Positions 13,980 to 21,484 of a stretch of DNA of 21,840 bases are shown here, piece by piece. The notes below the pieces were generated by a model. That model was not told the origin of the DNA, made no database searches, and saw nothing but the letters and a program-made list of their open reading frames with translations. This stretch comes from CAKOSP01 sp964404455. Its GTDB lineage: Bacteria > Bacillota_I > Bacilli_A > RF39 > UBA660. A program made the translations under genes and the position numbers. Position 1 is the first letter of the stretch; each line of letters begins with the position of its first letter. The stretch covers positions 1 through 21,840 of the forward strand of contig CAYOJY010000010.1 in NCBI GenBank assembly GCA_964404455.1, written 5' to 3'.

Positions 13980-15623
13980 ATGAATTTAATTAAAATAACT
14001 CTTAATAGTGGTGAAACGAAGGAAGTAAAAAAAGGTCTTACTTATTATGAAATAAGTAAAATTTTTGGTTTTAAAGAGGCTTTAGCCATTAAAGCTAAAA
14101 ATGATATTATATCTTTAACAGAAATTGCTAACGAAGATATAACCCTTTCATTTATTGATGTTACTGATTTATATGGAGGCGATATTTATAAATCTGGCTT
14201 AAAATTAGTTTTTCAAGTCGCATTAAAAAGAGCTTTTCCTGAGGCGGAAGTTTATTATGAACACAGTGTTCCCCGGGGAATGTTGGCAGAGATAAATTAT
14301 AATAAGTCATTAACTCAAGATGATATTTTTAAAATAAAATCAATAATGGCTCAAATTATTATCGAGGATACTTTAATAAAGAAATTTAATGTTCGTAAAA
14401 AAGAAGCAATAGCTTTTTATAATAAAAATAAGGAATTTGAAAAAGCGGATAATATAAGTAATATATCTGATAAAGTTATAACGCTTTATGAATTAGATGG
14501 AACATATAATTATTTTTACAGCGATATGCCTTATTCAACGGGTGTGATGTCTCAATATGATATAGTTTATTTAGGGAAAAATAAATTAGTTTTTTTAATT
14601 CCTAATGGTAAAACAAATGGTAAAGTACCAGAATATGTTCATTATGATAATATAATTAACTCATTTTTAGAAAGTAAAAGTTGGCTTGCTTTGTTAAATA
14701 TGCCTTATGTTACAAATTTAAATTTAACAGTCGGTAATGGTAAAATAAAAAAATTTATTAATTCTAGTGAAATAATGTTTAATCAAAATATTTCTAAAGT
14801 AGTTGAGGAAATAACGCTGAATAAAAATATTAAATTTGTTATGATTGCCGGACCTTCTTCTAGTGGTAAAACAACTACAACCAAAAGATTGGTAGATTAT
14901 TTAAGCACCAAAGGCTATGATCCAATAGCTATTTCTACTGATGATTATTTTTTAAATCGAAATGAAATGGTTAAAAAAGAAAATGGCGAATATGATTTCG
15001 AATGCTTAGAGGCAATTGATTTAAATTATTTTAATCAAGATTTAAAAAAGCTTTTAAGTGGCGAGGTTATTAATTTGCCTCAATACAACTTTATAACAGG
15101 CAAAAAGCAAATGACTACTAAAAGCATAAAATTAAAAGAAAAAAGCATAATACTAATTGAGGGATTACATTCTTTAAATGATAATTTAATTTTTGATGTA
15201 GATAATAAAGAAAAGTATAAAATCTATTTAAGTCCTTTTATTCCGTTAAGCGTGGATCGCCATAATTATATTTCGACAATTGATTTAAGATTATTAAGAA
15301 GAATTGTTCGGGATAATCGAACAAGAGGTTATGGAGTGGCAACGACAATTCATAATTGGCAAACAGTAAGAAAAGGAGAAGAAAAAAATATTTTTCCGTT
15401 TATTCATCAAGCCGATACTATTATTAATACAGCTTTAGCATATGAAGTAGGCGTTTTAAAAATATATATTGAACCATTATTATTAACTGTAGGAATAGAC
15501 TCGGCATATTTTATGGAAGCCAGAAGATTATTAAGCTTTTTAAAACAATTTTTTCCAATCCCCGGAGAATTTGTTAATAAAGATTCAATATTAAGAGAAT
15601 TTATAGGAGGAAATGATGATTAG
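13980..15623 (+). CDS. Nucleoside kinase with TGS-like N-terminus (uridine kinase-type P-loop)
   Basis: A 547-aa protein of the long uridine-kinase-like family of Firmicutes and Thermotoga. Residues 1-60 resemble a TGS domain; 70-260 resemble the second additional domain of threonyl-tRNA synthetase (HSVPRGMLAEI in place of the usual H..PR.M.a.i...). The C-terminal kinase domain has a P-loop GPSSSGKTTTTKR (291-303), the STDDYFLNR motif, FECLEAIDL, LPQYNF, ILIEGLHSLN and LRLLRRIVRDNRTRGY. It probably phosphorylates a nucleoside, though the exact substrate of this long class is not certain. AAAGGGGA precedes the ATG. Its last 8 nt overlap gapA, an odd partner that suggests transcriptional coupling to glycolysis. 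Confidence 0.88.
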   Translation: MNLIKITLNSGETKEVKKGLTYYEISKIFGFKEALAIKAKNDIISLTEIANEDITLSFIDVTDLYGGDIYKSGLKLVFQVALKRAFPEAEVYYEHSVPRGMLAEINYNKSLTQDDIFKIKSIMAQIIIEDTLIKKFNVRKKEAIAFYNKNKEFEKADNISNISDKVITLYELDGTYNYFYSDMPYSTGVMSQYDIVYLGKNKLVFLIPNGKTNGKVPEYVHYDNIINSFLESKSWLALLNMPYVTNLNLTVGNGKIKKFINSSEIMFNQNISKVVEEITLNKNIKFVMIAGPSSSGKTTTTKRLVDYLSTKGYDPIAISTDDYFLNRNEMVKKENGEYDFECLEAIDLNYFNQDLKKLLSGEVINLPQYNFITGKKQMTTKSIKLKEKSIILIEGLHSLNDNLIFDVDNKEKYKIYLSPFIPLSVDRHNYISTIDLRLLRRIVRDNRTRGYGVATTIHNWQTVRKGEEKNIFPFIHQADTIINTALAYEVGVLKIYIEPLLLTVGIDSAYFMEARRLLSFLKQFFPIPGEFVNKDSILREFIGGNDD

Positions 15624-16629
15624 AGTAGCAATAAATGGTTTTGGGAGAATAGGTAGATTAGCTTTTAGGGAAATGATTACTAGTAAATATTTTGATATTA
15701 TAGCGGTTAATTCGCCTTCAGATGCAGAAGAAATGGCTTATTTAGTTAAATATGATTCAGTATATAAAACTTTTCATGAAGATGAAATATCTTTTGAAGA
15801 TAATGATATTATAATTAAAGGCACTAAAAGAATTAAAACTTTTTCGCATTTAAATCCGGAAGACATTCCGTGGAAAGATTTAAATATTGATTTAGTTTTA
15901 GAGTGTAGCGGTAAATTTACTTCAACAATTGATATGATGAAGCATATTAATGCGGGGGCAAAAAAGGTTTTATTATCCGCTCCTGGAAAAGATGAAATGA
16001 AAACAGTAGTATATGGAGTAAATGAAGATATTTTAAATGAAGGTGATATAATTGTCTCAGCCTCATCGTGTACAACAAATTGCTTAGCACCTGTTTTAAA
16101 AATAATTAATGATAATATTGGAATTAATAAAGCTTTAATAACGACTATTCACGCTTATACTTCCGATCAAAATTTATTAGATGGAAATCATTATAAAGGA
16201 ATTAATTCAAGAAGAGGCAGATCGGCTGTTGAAAATATTGTTCCTGCCACTACAGGCGCAGCTAAATCTATTGGTTTGATCATTCCTGATTTATTAGGAA
16301 AAATTGATGGTAATTCATTAAGGGTACCAGTTTCTTGCGGTTCAATAATTGATGTAACCATTGATCCTAAAAAAAATACTAGCAAAGAGGAAATAAATGA
16401 GATATTTAAAAATAATGAAAATGAAGCAATTAAAATTATTTATGAACCAATTGTTTCAAGTGACATTATTGGTAAAAAAGTAGGGGCAATGGTGGATGGT
16501 TTATCTACAGAGGTATTAGAGGTAGACAATAAACAATTAATTAAAGTGTTAGCCTGGTATGATAACGAATTAGGATATACTTCTCAAATGCTGAGGGTTG
16601 CCCAAAATATGTTTGATAAACAAAATTAG
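15616..16629 (+). CDS. gapA: Glyceraldehyde-3-phosphate dehydrogenase
   Basis: Oxidises glyceraldehyde 3-phosphate with phosphate and NAD(P) to 1,3-bisphosphoglycerate. The 337-aa sequence has the Rossmann start IRVAINGFGRIGR, the active-site ASSCTTNC segment with catalytic Cys, IHAYTSDQN with catalytic His, the ATTGAAK phosphate loop and WYDNELGYT. The residue after the second beta strand, normally Asp in AVNDLTD, is Ser here (S33 in AVNSPSD), which bears on cofactor choice. Of two adjacent ATGs (15613 and 15616) I took the second, 5 nt after AGGAGG; the first would leave only 2 nt. It overlaps the kinase gene and ends in a terminator, so it is separated from pgk. Confidence 0.96.
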   Translation: MIRVAINGFGRIGRLAFREMITSKYFDIIAVNSPSDAEEMAYLVKYDSVYKTFHEDEISFEDNDIIIKGTKRIKTFSHLNPEDIPWKDLNIDLVLECSGKFTSTIDMMKHINAGAKKVLLSAPGKDEMKTVVYGVNEDILNEGDIIVSASSCTTNCLAPVLKIINDNIGINKALITTIHAYTSDQNLLDGNHYKGINSRRGRSAVENIVPATTGAAKSIGLIIPDLLGKIDGNSLRVPVSCGSIIDVTIDPKKNTSKEEINEIFKNNENEAIKIIYEPIVSSDIIGKKVGAMVDGLSTEVLEVDNKQLIKVLAWYDNELGYTSQMLRVAQNMFDKQN

Positions 16630-16650
16630 TTCATAATGAACTATTTTTTT
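16627..16650 (+). terminator. Intrinsic terminator of gapA
   Basis: TAGTTC (16627-16632) and GAACTA (16638-16643) form a 6-bp stem with a 5-nt loop, followed by seven Ts. The stem begins in the gapA stop codon TAG. Confidence 0.8.
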
Positions 16651-16690
16651 AATAGCAGTGTCAACAATCTGTAAATTTATTTTTTTAAAA

Positions 16691-16720
16691 TTGAAAATGA
16701 TTAATTTATTTTGTTATAAT
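16691..16720 (+). promoter_or_regulatory. Sigma-A promoter of pgk-tpiA
   Basis: TTGAAA (16691-16696), 18 bp, perfect TATAAT (16715-16720) with TG at 16712-16713. The pgk ATG is 16 bp downstream, so the leader is very short. Confidence 0.78.
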
Positions 16721-16736
16721 AAGTAGAGGAAAAAAT

Positions 16737-17855
16737 ATGAAAACAATTAGAGAAATCGATTTAAAGAACAAAAGAGTTATATTAAGATGTGATTATAATG
16801 TGCCCGTTAGCAATGGGAATATTTCTGATGATTTAAGAATTATTAAAAGTTTAGAAACAATTAATTATTTATTAATAAACAATTGTAAAATTGTAATATT
16901 AAGTCATTTAGGACGGGTAAAAAACGAAAACGATAAAAAAGAAAATAGTTTAAAGATTGTTGCTCAATATTTAAGTAAGTTAATTAATCGAAAAATTATA
17001 TTTTTAGATAACTGTTATGGTAATGAAGTAAAAAAAATAGTGGATAATGCTAACTTAGGGGAAATAATCTTATTGGAAAATACTAGATTTATGGATTTAT
17101 ATGGTAATCTGGAAAGCCAAAATAATAAAACATTAAGTAAATTTTGGGCTTCATTAGGAGATATTTATATAAATGATGCTTTTGGGGTAACTCATCGAAT
17201 GCATGCAAGCACAGCAGGAATAAGTAATTATTTACCTAGTGGGATTGGTTTATTAGTTGAACAAGAACTAAATAATTTAGAGCCTTTAATTAATATTTCC
17301 CAAAGACCTTTTACAATCTTTATGGGTGGAGCTAAAGTTGAAGAAAAACTATCTTTAATTAAAAAATTATTACCAAAATGTGATTTTTTAATCTTAGGAG
17401 GAGGAATTTTAAATTCATTTTTGAAGGCTAAAGGCGAAGAAATTTATGATTCACTTGCGACTAATGATGAAAATATATTAAAAGAATTACAAATTTTATT
17501 AAAGGAATATGAAACAAAAATAATTATGGCTCAAAGTTTTGTGATGGAAAATAATAAAATTTTAGATATTAATCCCGATACTTATGAAAAAAATATATAT
17601 GAAAGTAAATTAATTTTTGTTAATGGCACACCGGGAAAATTTGAAAATGAAAAATTTAGCGAAGGGACTAAAAAACTTTTTAAAATGTTGAAAGATAGTC
17701 CAGCTCATGTCATTATTGGGGGTGGTGACACCGCCAATGCAGTTTCGCTATTTGGTTATGAAAAGTCATTTGATTTTATTTCCAGCGGAGGCGGTGCGAC
17801 CTTAGAATATATCGCTAATGGTAAGATAAATGCTTTAGAGAAAGTTTCTAAATGA
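16737..17855 (+). CDS. pgk: Phosphoglycerate kinase
   Basis: Transfers the acyl phosphate of 1,3-bisphosphoglycerate to ADP, the first ATP-forming step of glycolysis. At 372 aa it is somewhat shorter than the usual 390-400. The N-lobe has VILRCDYNVPV (usual RVDFNVP), ILSHLGR, LLENTRF and INDAFGVTHRMHAST. The C-lobe has FMGGAKVEEKL, LGGGILNSFLKAKG, GTPGKFE (usual GPMGVFE), IIGGGDTANAV and FISSGGGATLEYI. Catalytic Arg and hinge motifs are kept, but several loops differ from consensus, consistent with fast evolution. AGAGGA precedes the ATG. Its TGA overlaps the tpiA ATG (ATGA), which couples the two. Confidence 0.95.
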   Translation: MKTIREIDLKNKRVILRCDYNVPVSNGNISDDLRIIKSLETINYLLINNCKIVILSHLGRVKNENDKKENSLKIVAQYLSKLINRKIIFLDNCYGNEVKKIVDNANLGEIILLENTRFMDLYGNLESQNNKTLSKFWASLGDIYINDAFGVTHRMHASTAGISNYLPSGIGLLVEQELNNLEPLINISQRPFTIFMGGAKVEEKLSLIKKLLPKCDFLILGGGILNSFLKAKGEEIYDSLATNDENILKELQILLKEYETKIIMAQSFVMENNKILDINPDTYEKNIYESKLIFVNGTPGKFENEKFSEGTKKLFKMLKDSPAHVIIGGGDTANAVSLFGYEKSFDFISSGGGATLEYIANGKINALEKVSK

Positions 17856-18538
17856 AAATTTTAGCAATTAATCTTAAAGATAAATTGAAAGATAATATTG
17901 AAGCTAATGAATATGCTCAAAATTTAGCATCATTAAAATTAAATAATATAATTATCTTTCCAAAAGAAAATCACTTAAAATATTTTAATTCACCTAATTA
18001 TTTCTTAGGTATTCAAGATATTGACTTAACTAACCCTAATGTTATTAAAAATAATTATGTTAATTACGCTATTTGTGGTCATTTTGATAAACGTAAATTA
18101 GGTGATACAAGTGAAGTAATCATAAATAAAATAAAATTAGCGGAAAAAAATAATTTAAAAGTTATATTTTGTGTCGGTGAAATATTAGAAGAACGATTAG
18201 CTAAAAAAACTTATCAAGTAATTGAAAGACAAATAGCTGATGTTTTAAATTATACAAAAAACATTGATAATATAATTATTGCTTATGAACCTGTTTGGTC
18301 TATTGGTTCCAATAAATATCCCAACAATGATGAAATAACCGAAATAGTTAGTTTAATAAAAAAATTAGTGGATAGTTATTATGGTTTTAACGTTAAAGTA
18401 ATATATGGAGGAAGTGTTAATTTAGAAAATATTAATGAATTAAATAAAATAAAAATTTTAGACGGATATATAATTTCTTCGACTGCTCTTGATCCATTAA
18501 ATTTAAAAAAATTAGTAGAAAAATTTAATAATAACTAA
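17852..18538 (+). CDS. tpiA: Triosephosphate isomerase (divergent)
   Basis: Interconverts dihydroxyacetone phosphate and glyceraldehyde 3-phosphate. The 228-aa protein is about 20 residues short. Catalytic residues are kept: N7 and K9 in INLK (usual NWK), H77 in CGHF, E146 in AYEPVW and the YGGSV motif (185-189). However the universal GHSERR is GHFDKR (Ser to Phe, Glu to Asp at 78-79), and the final GG phosphate loop is SS (209-210). Position after pgk with an ATGA overlap supports the name. Activity is likely but possibly altered. A terminator follows. Confidence 0.88.
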   Translation: MKILAINLKDKLKDNIEANEYAQNLASLKLNNIIIFPKENHLKYFNSPNYFLGIQDIDLTNPNVIKNNYVNYAICGHFDKRKLGDTSEVIINKIKLAEKNNLKVIFCVGEILEERLAKKTYQVIERQIADVLNYTKNIDNIIIAYEPVWSIGSNKYPNNDEITEIVSLIKKLVDSYYGFNVKVIYGGSVNLENINELNKIKILDGYIISSTALDPLNLKKLVEKFNNN

Positions 18539-18561
18539 TGTTATTTAATTTATTTTCATAA

Positions 18562-18568
18562 TTCGACA
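18562..18568 (-). promoter_or_regulatory. 0A box (Spo0A binding site) upstream of spo0A
   Basis: TTCGACA on the plus strand is TGTCGAA on the minus strand, a perfect 7-bp 0A box. It lies 101 bp before the spo0A start, between tpiA and its terminator. In B. subtilis Spo0A~P binds 0A boxes at its own promoter, so autoregulation is the natural reading. Confidence 0.5.
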
Positions 18569-18587
18569 TTTGTTTACACAACTTTAC

Positions 18588-18618
18588 AAAAACTAGCAAA
18601 TACTTTACTAGTTTTTTG
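18588..18618 (+). terminator. Intrinsic terminator of pgk-tpiA
   Basis: AAAAACTAG (18588-18596) pairs with CTAGTTTTT (18608-18616) across an 11-nt loop, and a T run forms the distal arm and tail. Confidence 0.75.
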
Positions 18619-18631
18619 TCACTTTATAAAT

Positions 18632-18637
18632 TATAAT
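18632..18637 (+). promoter_or_regulatory. -10 element of spo0A promoter
   Basis: A perfect TATAAT, 31 bp before the spo0A start. No good -35 stands 16-18 bp upstream (that place holds the terminator T run), which would suit an activator-dependent promoter. Confidence 0.45.
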
Positions 18638-18668
18638 GAATTTGCAAGCAGTAAGAAAGGGTTTAAAA

Positions 18669-19424
18669 ATGGAAAATGTCAATCTTGTTATTGTCGATAA
18701 CAACTTAGCAGTATCGAGCAGTATTAAGAAGTACTTGGAAGTTAAAAACGAAGTAAATGTTGTAGCTTGTATTAAAGATGGCGAAGAAGCCTTGGAATAT
18801 TTAGTTAATCATCAAAAAGATTATGATGTAATTATACTTGATTTGGTTCTTCCTAAAATTGACGGTATTAGTTTACTGGAAAATATTAAAAGAAAGGATA
18901 TAAATAAAAAAATAATTGTTTTATCAGGTTATAAAAATGATAATGTATCGCAAAAATTATCTAATTTAAACGTTGATTATTACATGATAAAACCATTTAG
19001 TTTAGAATCTTTATGGGAACGTTTAAAAGATTTATATAAGTTTGATTATTTTGAATCAAACAAACAAATTAATATTGAAATTGAAATTAGTGATTTATTA
19101 CATAATTTAGGAATTCCTTCTCATGTAAGGGGTTATCAATATATTAGAGATGGAATACTTTATTTATATAAGAAGAATGGATACGTTAGTTATATAACTA
19201 AAGAAATCTACCCTGAAATTGCTGAAAAATATGATACAACTTCATCAAGGGTTGAAAGAGCAATTAGACACGCAATTGAAATAAGTTGGGATAGGGGAGA
19301 TTTAAATTTAATGGAAAATTTATTTGGCCACAGTATTGATTATGAAAGATCTAAGCCAACAAATTCAGAGTACATTAATACAATAGCTGACCGAATAAAA
19401 TTAAATAATAGATTAACTGTTTAA
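18669..19424 (+). CDS. spo0A: Sporulation master regulator Spo0A
   Basis: A response regulator that starts sporulation by binding 0A boxes when phosphorylated. The 251-aa protein has a receiver domain (1-120) with D10, phosphoacceptor D58 in VIILDLVLP, S86 in IIVLSGY and K108 in MIKPF. The second acidic-pocket residue (D11 in Bacillus) is Asn here. A short linker leads to the effector domain (about 140-251) with LHNLGIPSHVRGYQYIRDGI, TSSRVERAIRHAIEISW (recognition helix, almost unchanged from Bacillus) and FGHSIDYERSKPTNSEYI. ATG 18669 was chosen because AAAGGG is 7 nt before it. It lies between tpiA and gpmI, away from its usual spoIVB neighbourhood. Confidence 0.96.
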   Translation: MENVNLVIVDNNLAVSSSIKKYLEVKNEVNVVACIKDGEEALEYLVNHQKDYDVIILDLVLPKIDGISLLENIKRKDINKKIIVLSGYKNDNVSQKLSNLNVDYYMIKPFSLESLWERLKDLYKFDYFESNKQINIEIEISDLLHNLGIPSHVRGYQYIRDGILYLYKKNGYVSYITKEIYPEIAEKYDTTSSRVERAIRHAIEISWDRGDLNLMENLFGHSIDYERSKPTNSEYINTIADRIKLNNRLTV

Positions 19425-19450
19425 AGTATAAGTGAATTTATACTTTTCTT
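19423..19450 (+). terminator. Intrinsic terminator of spo0A
   Basis: AAAGTATAA (19423-19431) pairs with TTATACTTT (19438-19446) over 9 bp around a 6-nt loop, followed by a T-rich tail. The stem overlaps the stop codon TAA. Confidence 0.8.
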
Positions 19451-19473
19451 TTATGGTAAAAATAAGTTAATTG

Positions 19474-19482
19474 TGTTAAAAT
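19474..19482 (+). promoter_or_regulatory. Extended -10 promoter of gpmI
   Basis: TGTTAAAAT is an extended -10 of the same form as at metG, the 3D gene and rpsJ. The -35 at 17 bp (TGGTAA) matches 3 of 6 bases. The start codon is 55 bp downstream. Confidence 0.55.
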
Positions 19483-19537
19483 TTTGTTAATAAGTTTTTC
19501 AGAAGAATTAAAAATCATAAAGAAAGGTTTTGATTGA

Positions 19538-21037
19538 ATGAAAAAGATTTTAACAATTATACTTGATGGTTTTGGTATGCGCGAAGAAGAAGTTGGAAAT
19601 GCGATAAAAGCAGCTAAAATGCCAAATTTTGAAAAACTATGGAAAGAATATCCACATTCTTTACTGGAAGCATCTGAAGAATATGTAGGTCTTAATAAAG
19701 GACAGTTTGGCAATAGTGAAGTTGGGCATATGACTATTGGTGCTGGAAGGTTGGTTAAGCAAAACGAGATATTAGTTAATGAGTTTTTAGAAAAAGAATA
19801 CCTTGAAAACGAAATTTTAAATGAGTTATTAAAAGAACAAGAAAAACACATTCATATCATGGGTTTGTGTAGTGCGGGAAATGTGCATTCAGGTATCGAT
19901 GATTTTTTAAAATTATTTGAAATTCTTTATGAAAATAAATTTAAAAATATTCATTTTCATTTAATAACAGATGGGCGAGACACTAGCGTTAAAGCTTCTT
20001 TAAAATATATTTCAATGATTGAAGAAAAAATTAAAGAATATAAAATTGGGGACATTACTTCAATCTGCGGTCGATATTATGCAATGGATCGGGATGAAAA
20101 TTACGAAAGAACTAAACAATACTATGATTTAATTGTTAAAGGAATTGGGATAAGTTCTACGAATCTCAAAATTTCTTTACAAAATTTTTATGATAAAAAT
20201 ATTACTGATGAATTTATTAAACCAGTTATAATTAATTCAGAAAATAAAATTAAAGATAATGATATTATAATTTGGATGAATTATAGAGCAGATCGTTCTA
20301 AACAAATTTTAAGTGCTTTATTAATGGATAATTTTAATAAATTCAGTACTAAAATAATGCCGAATTTAAAAATATATTCTTTTTTTCCAATTGATAAAAA
20401 AATTAAAACAATTAATTTTTTAGAATCTCCCGATGTAGAAAATCCTTTAGGGTTATATTTATCATTTTTAGATTTAACACAGGCGCGAATAGCCGAAAGT
20501 GAAAAGTTTCCTCATGTTACTTATTTTTTTGATGGGGGATATGCTGGTAAAATTGAAAAATGCGACAAATTTGAAATACTCTCGCCAGATGTGGCTACTT
20601 ATGATTTACAACCGGAAATGAGTGCTGTTCCGGTTACGCAAAAAGTATGTAAAGCGATGGAACATGATTATGATTTTATTTTATTAAATTTTGCTAATCC
20701 TGATATGGTAGGTCACACAGGTAATTTTGAAGCTGCGATAAAAGCTTGTATGGCAGTTGATGTTTGTTTAGGTAAAATTTTAGAAATAGCAGAAGATAAT
20801 TTTTATAAAGTAATTATTTTAGCAGATCATGGAAATGTAGATATTATGTATGATGAAAATAAAAATATTTGTACAACTCATACAACATCTCCAGTACCTT
20901 TTATAATTAAGGATAAAAAAATTATATTAAAAGAAAAAGGGGATTTAACCATGGTAGCTCCTACAATATTAACTTATATGGATATTGCCTTACCCAAAGA
21001 AATGCAAAATACAGAATTATTATTTGCGGAAGAATAA
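19538..21037 (+). CDS. gpmI: 2,3-bisphosphoglycerate-independent phosphoglycerate mutase
   Basis: Interconverts 3- and 2-phosphoglycerate through a phosphoserine intermediate with two Mn ions. The 499-aa protein starts with the metal motif TIILDGFGMRE (D10), has the active Ser in GQFGNSEVGHMTIGAGR (S60), HSGIDDF and ITDGRDTS in the transferase domain, GRYYAMDRDENYERT, MNYRADRSKQ and the C-terminal metal ligands in NFANPDMVGHTG and LADHGNVD. Length is normal. In Bacillus iPGM activity is sensitive to pH through Mn binding and matters in spores, so its presence next to spo0A is fitting. AGAAAGG lies 10 nt before the ATG. It completes the lower glycolytic set here except enolase. Confidence 0.97.
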   Translation: MKKILTIILDGFGMREEEVGNAIKAAKMPNFEKLWKEYPHSLLEASEEYVGLNKGQFGNSEVGHMTIGAGRLVKQNEILVNEFLEKEYLENEILNELLKEQEKHIHIMGLCSAGNVHSGIDDFLKLFEILYENKFKNIHFHLITDGRDTSVKASLKYISMIEEKIKEYKIGDITSICGRYYAMDRDENYERTKQYYDLIVKGIGISSTNLKISLQNFYDKNITDEFIKPVIINSENKIKDNDIIIWMNYRADRSKQILSALLMDNFNKFSTKIMPNLKIYSFFPIDKKIKTINFLESPDVENPLGLYLSFLDLTQARIAESEKFPHVTYFFDGGYAGKIEKCDKFEILSPDVATYDLQPEMSAVPVTQKVCKAMEHDYDFILLNFANPDMVGHTGNFEAAIKACMAVDVCLGKILEIAEDNFYKVIILADHGNVDIMYDENKNICTTHTTSPVPFIIKDKKIILKEKGDLTMVAPTILTYMDIALPKEMQNTELLFAEE

Positions 21038-21039
21038 TT

Positions 21040-21208
21040 TTAAGATAGATCCATGTTTTCCTCTTTGCTTAAATAATCTTGGAAGCGTTTAAAATTATGG
21101 TCGTTGTATTGTCTTATAGCGGCTCTTTTTTTATTCCCATTATTATCAACTAAATTTTAATAATATAGTATTTTCTTGTTCATTCATTCTTAAATTTATA
21201 TTCATCAT
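21040..21208 (-). pseudogene. Remnants of small ribbon-helix-helix-type genes
   Basis: On the minus strand, ATG at 21205 (or 21208) opens MNINLRMNEQENTILLKFS and stops at 21146. The start resembles the beta strand and first helix of small RHH antitoxin-like proteins (MsInLRLNeeE...). In another frame, from about 21150 to 21040, there is a 36-codon stretch without a start, KKRAAIRQYNDHNFKRFQ then DYLSKEENMDLS, which recalls AIxKYNDKxYDRI starts of Arc-like proteins. Neither is a full gene. This could be decayed toxin-antitoxin or plasmid-type DNA. It is a weak call. Confidence 0.3.
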
Positions 21209-21320
21209 TTAAGTCATCTCAGTGACATATTATATAATATATTTGAGACATAATCCAAAGATACTACGTAAGACATTATCACAAGTTAGTTACATTTAAG
21301 TAATTTAGAGTAGATTTTAC

Positions 21321-21349
21321 TTGAAATAGGCATATATTTATGTTAAAAT
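21321..21349 (+). promoter_or_regulatory. Sigma-A promoter of the S10 ribosomal operon
   Basis: TTGAAA (21321-21326), exactly 17 bp, TAAAAT (21344-21349) with extended TG at 21341-21342. Transcription should start near 21356, leaving a leader of about 130 nt before rpsJ. Confidence 0.82.
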
Positions 21350-21355
21350 TATTTT

Positions 21356-21475
21356 TGTATGACTGGCGATGATGTGCGAGGTTGCTGATACACTAGGATA
21401 GGTTGTTAGGTATTCATGAGTGTATTGGGTAATTCGTCCTGATGCAAGTCTATACTAGATATAGGCGAAAGGAGG
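21356..21475 (+). ncRNA. Structured rpsJ (S10 operon) leader RNA
   Basis: The leader is far less AT-rich than its surroundings. Arms ATACACT (21388-21394) and AGTGTAT (21419-21425) form a perfect 7-bp stem around a 24-nt apical part. Just before the Shine-Dalgarno sequence, GTCTATA and TATAGGC (about 21448-21466) form a second hairpin with one G-U. The GTGCGAGGTTGCTGA segment (21374-21388) recalls leaders before rpsJ in other Firmicutes, from memory. Such leaders let a ribosomal protein (L4 in E. coli) repress its operon; the ligand here is not known. Confidence 0.6.
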
Positions 21476-21484
21476 ACATGAAAA

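Noticed and set aside
16660..16672. TGTCAAC before pgk as an 0A box
   Set aside because: One mismatch to the 7-bp core, and such sequences are expected by chance in AT-rich DNA.
19438..19851. Minus-strand 137-codon frame over the gpmI start
   Set aside because: It covers the conserved active-site region of gpmI in reverse; its Ser/Phe-rich composition is typical of such shadows.
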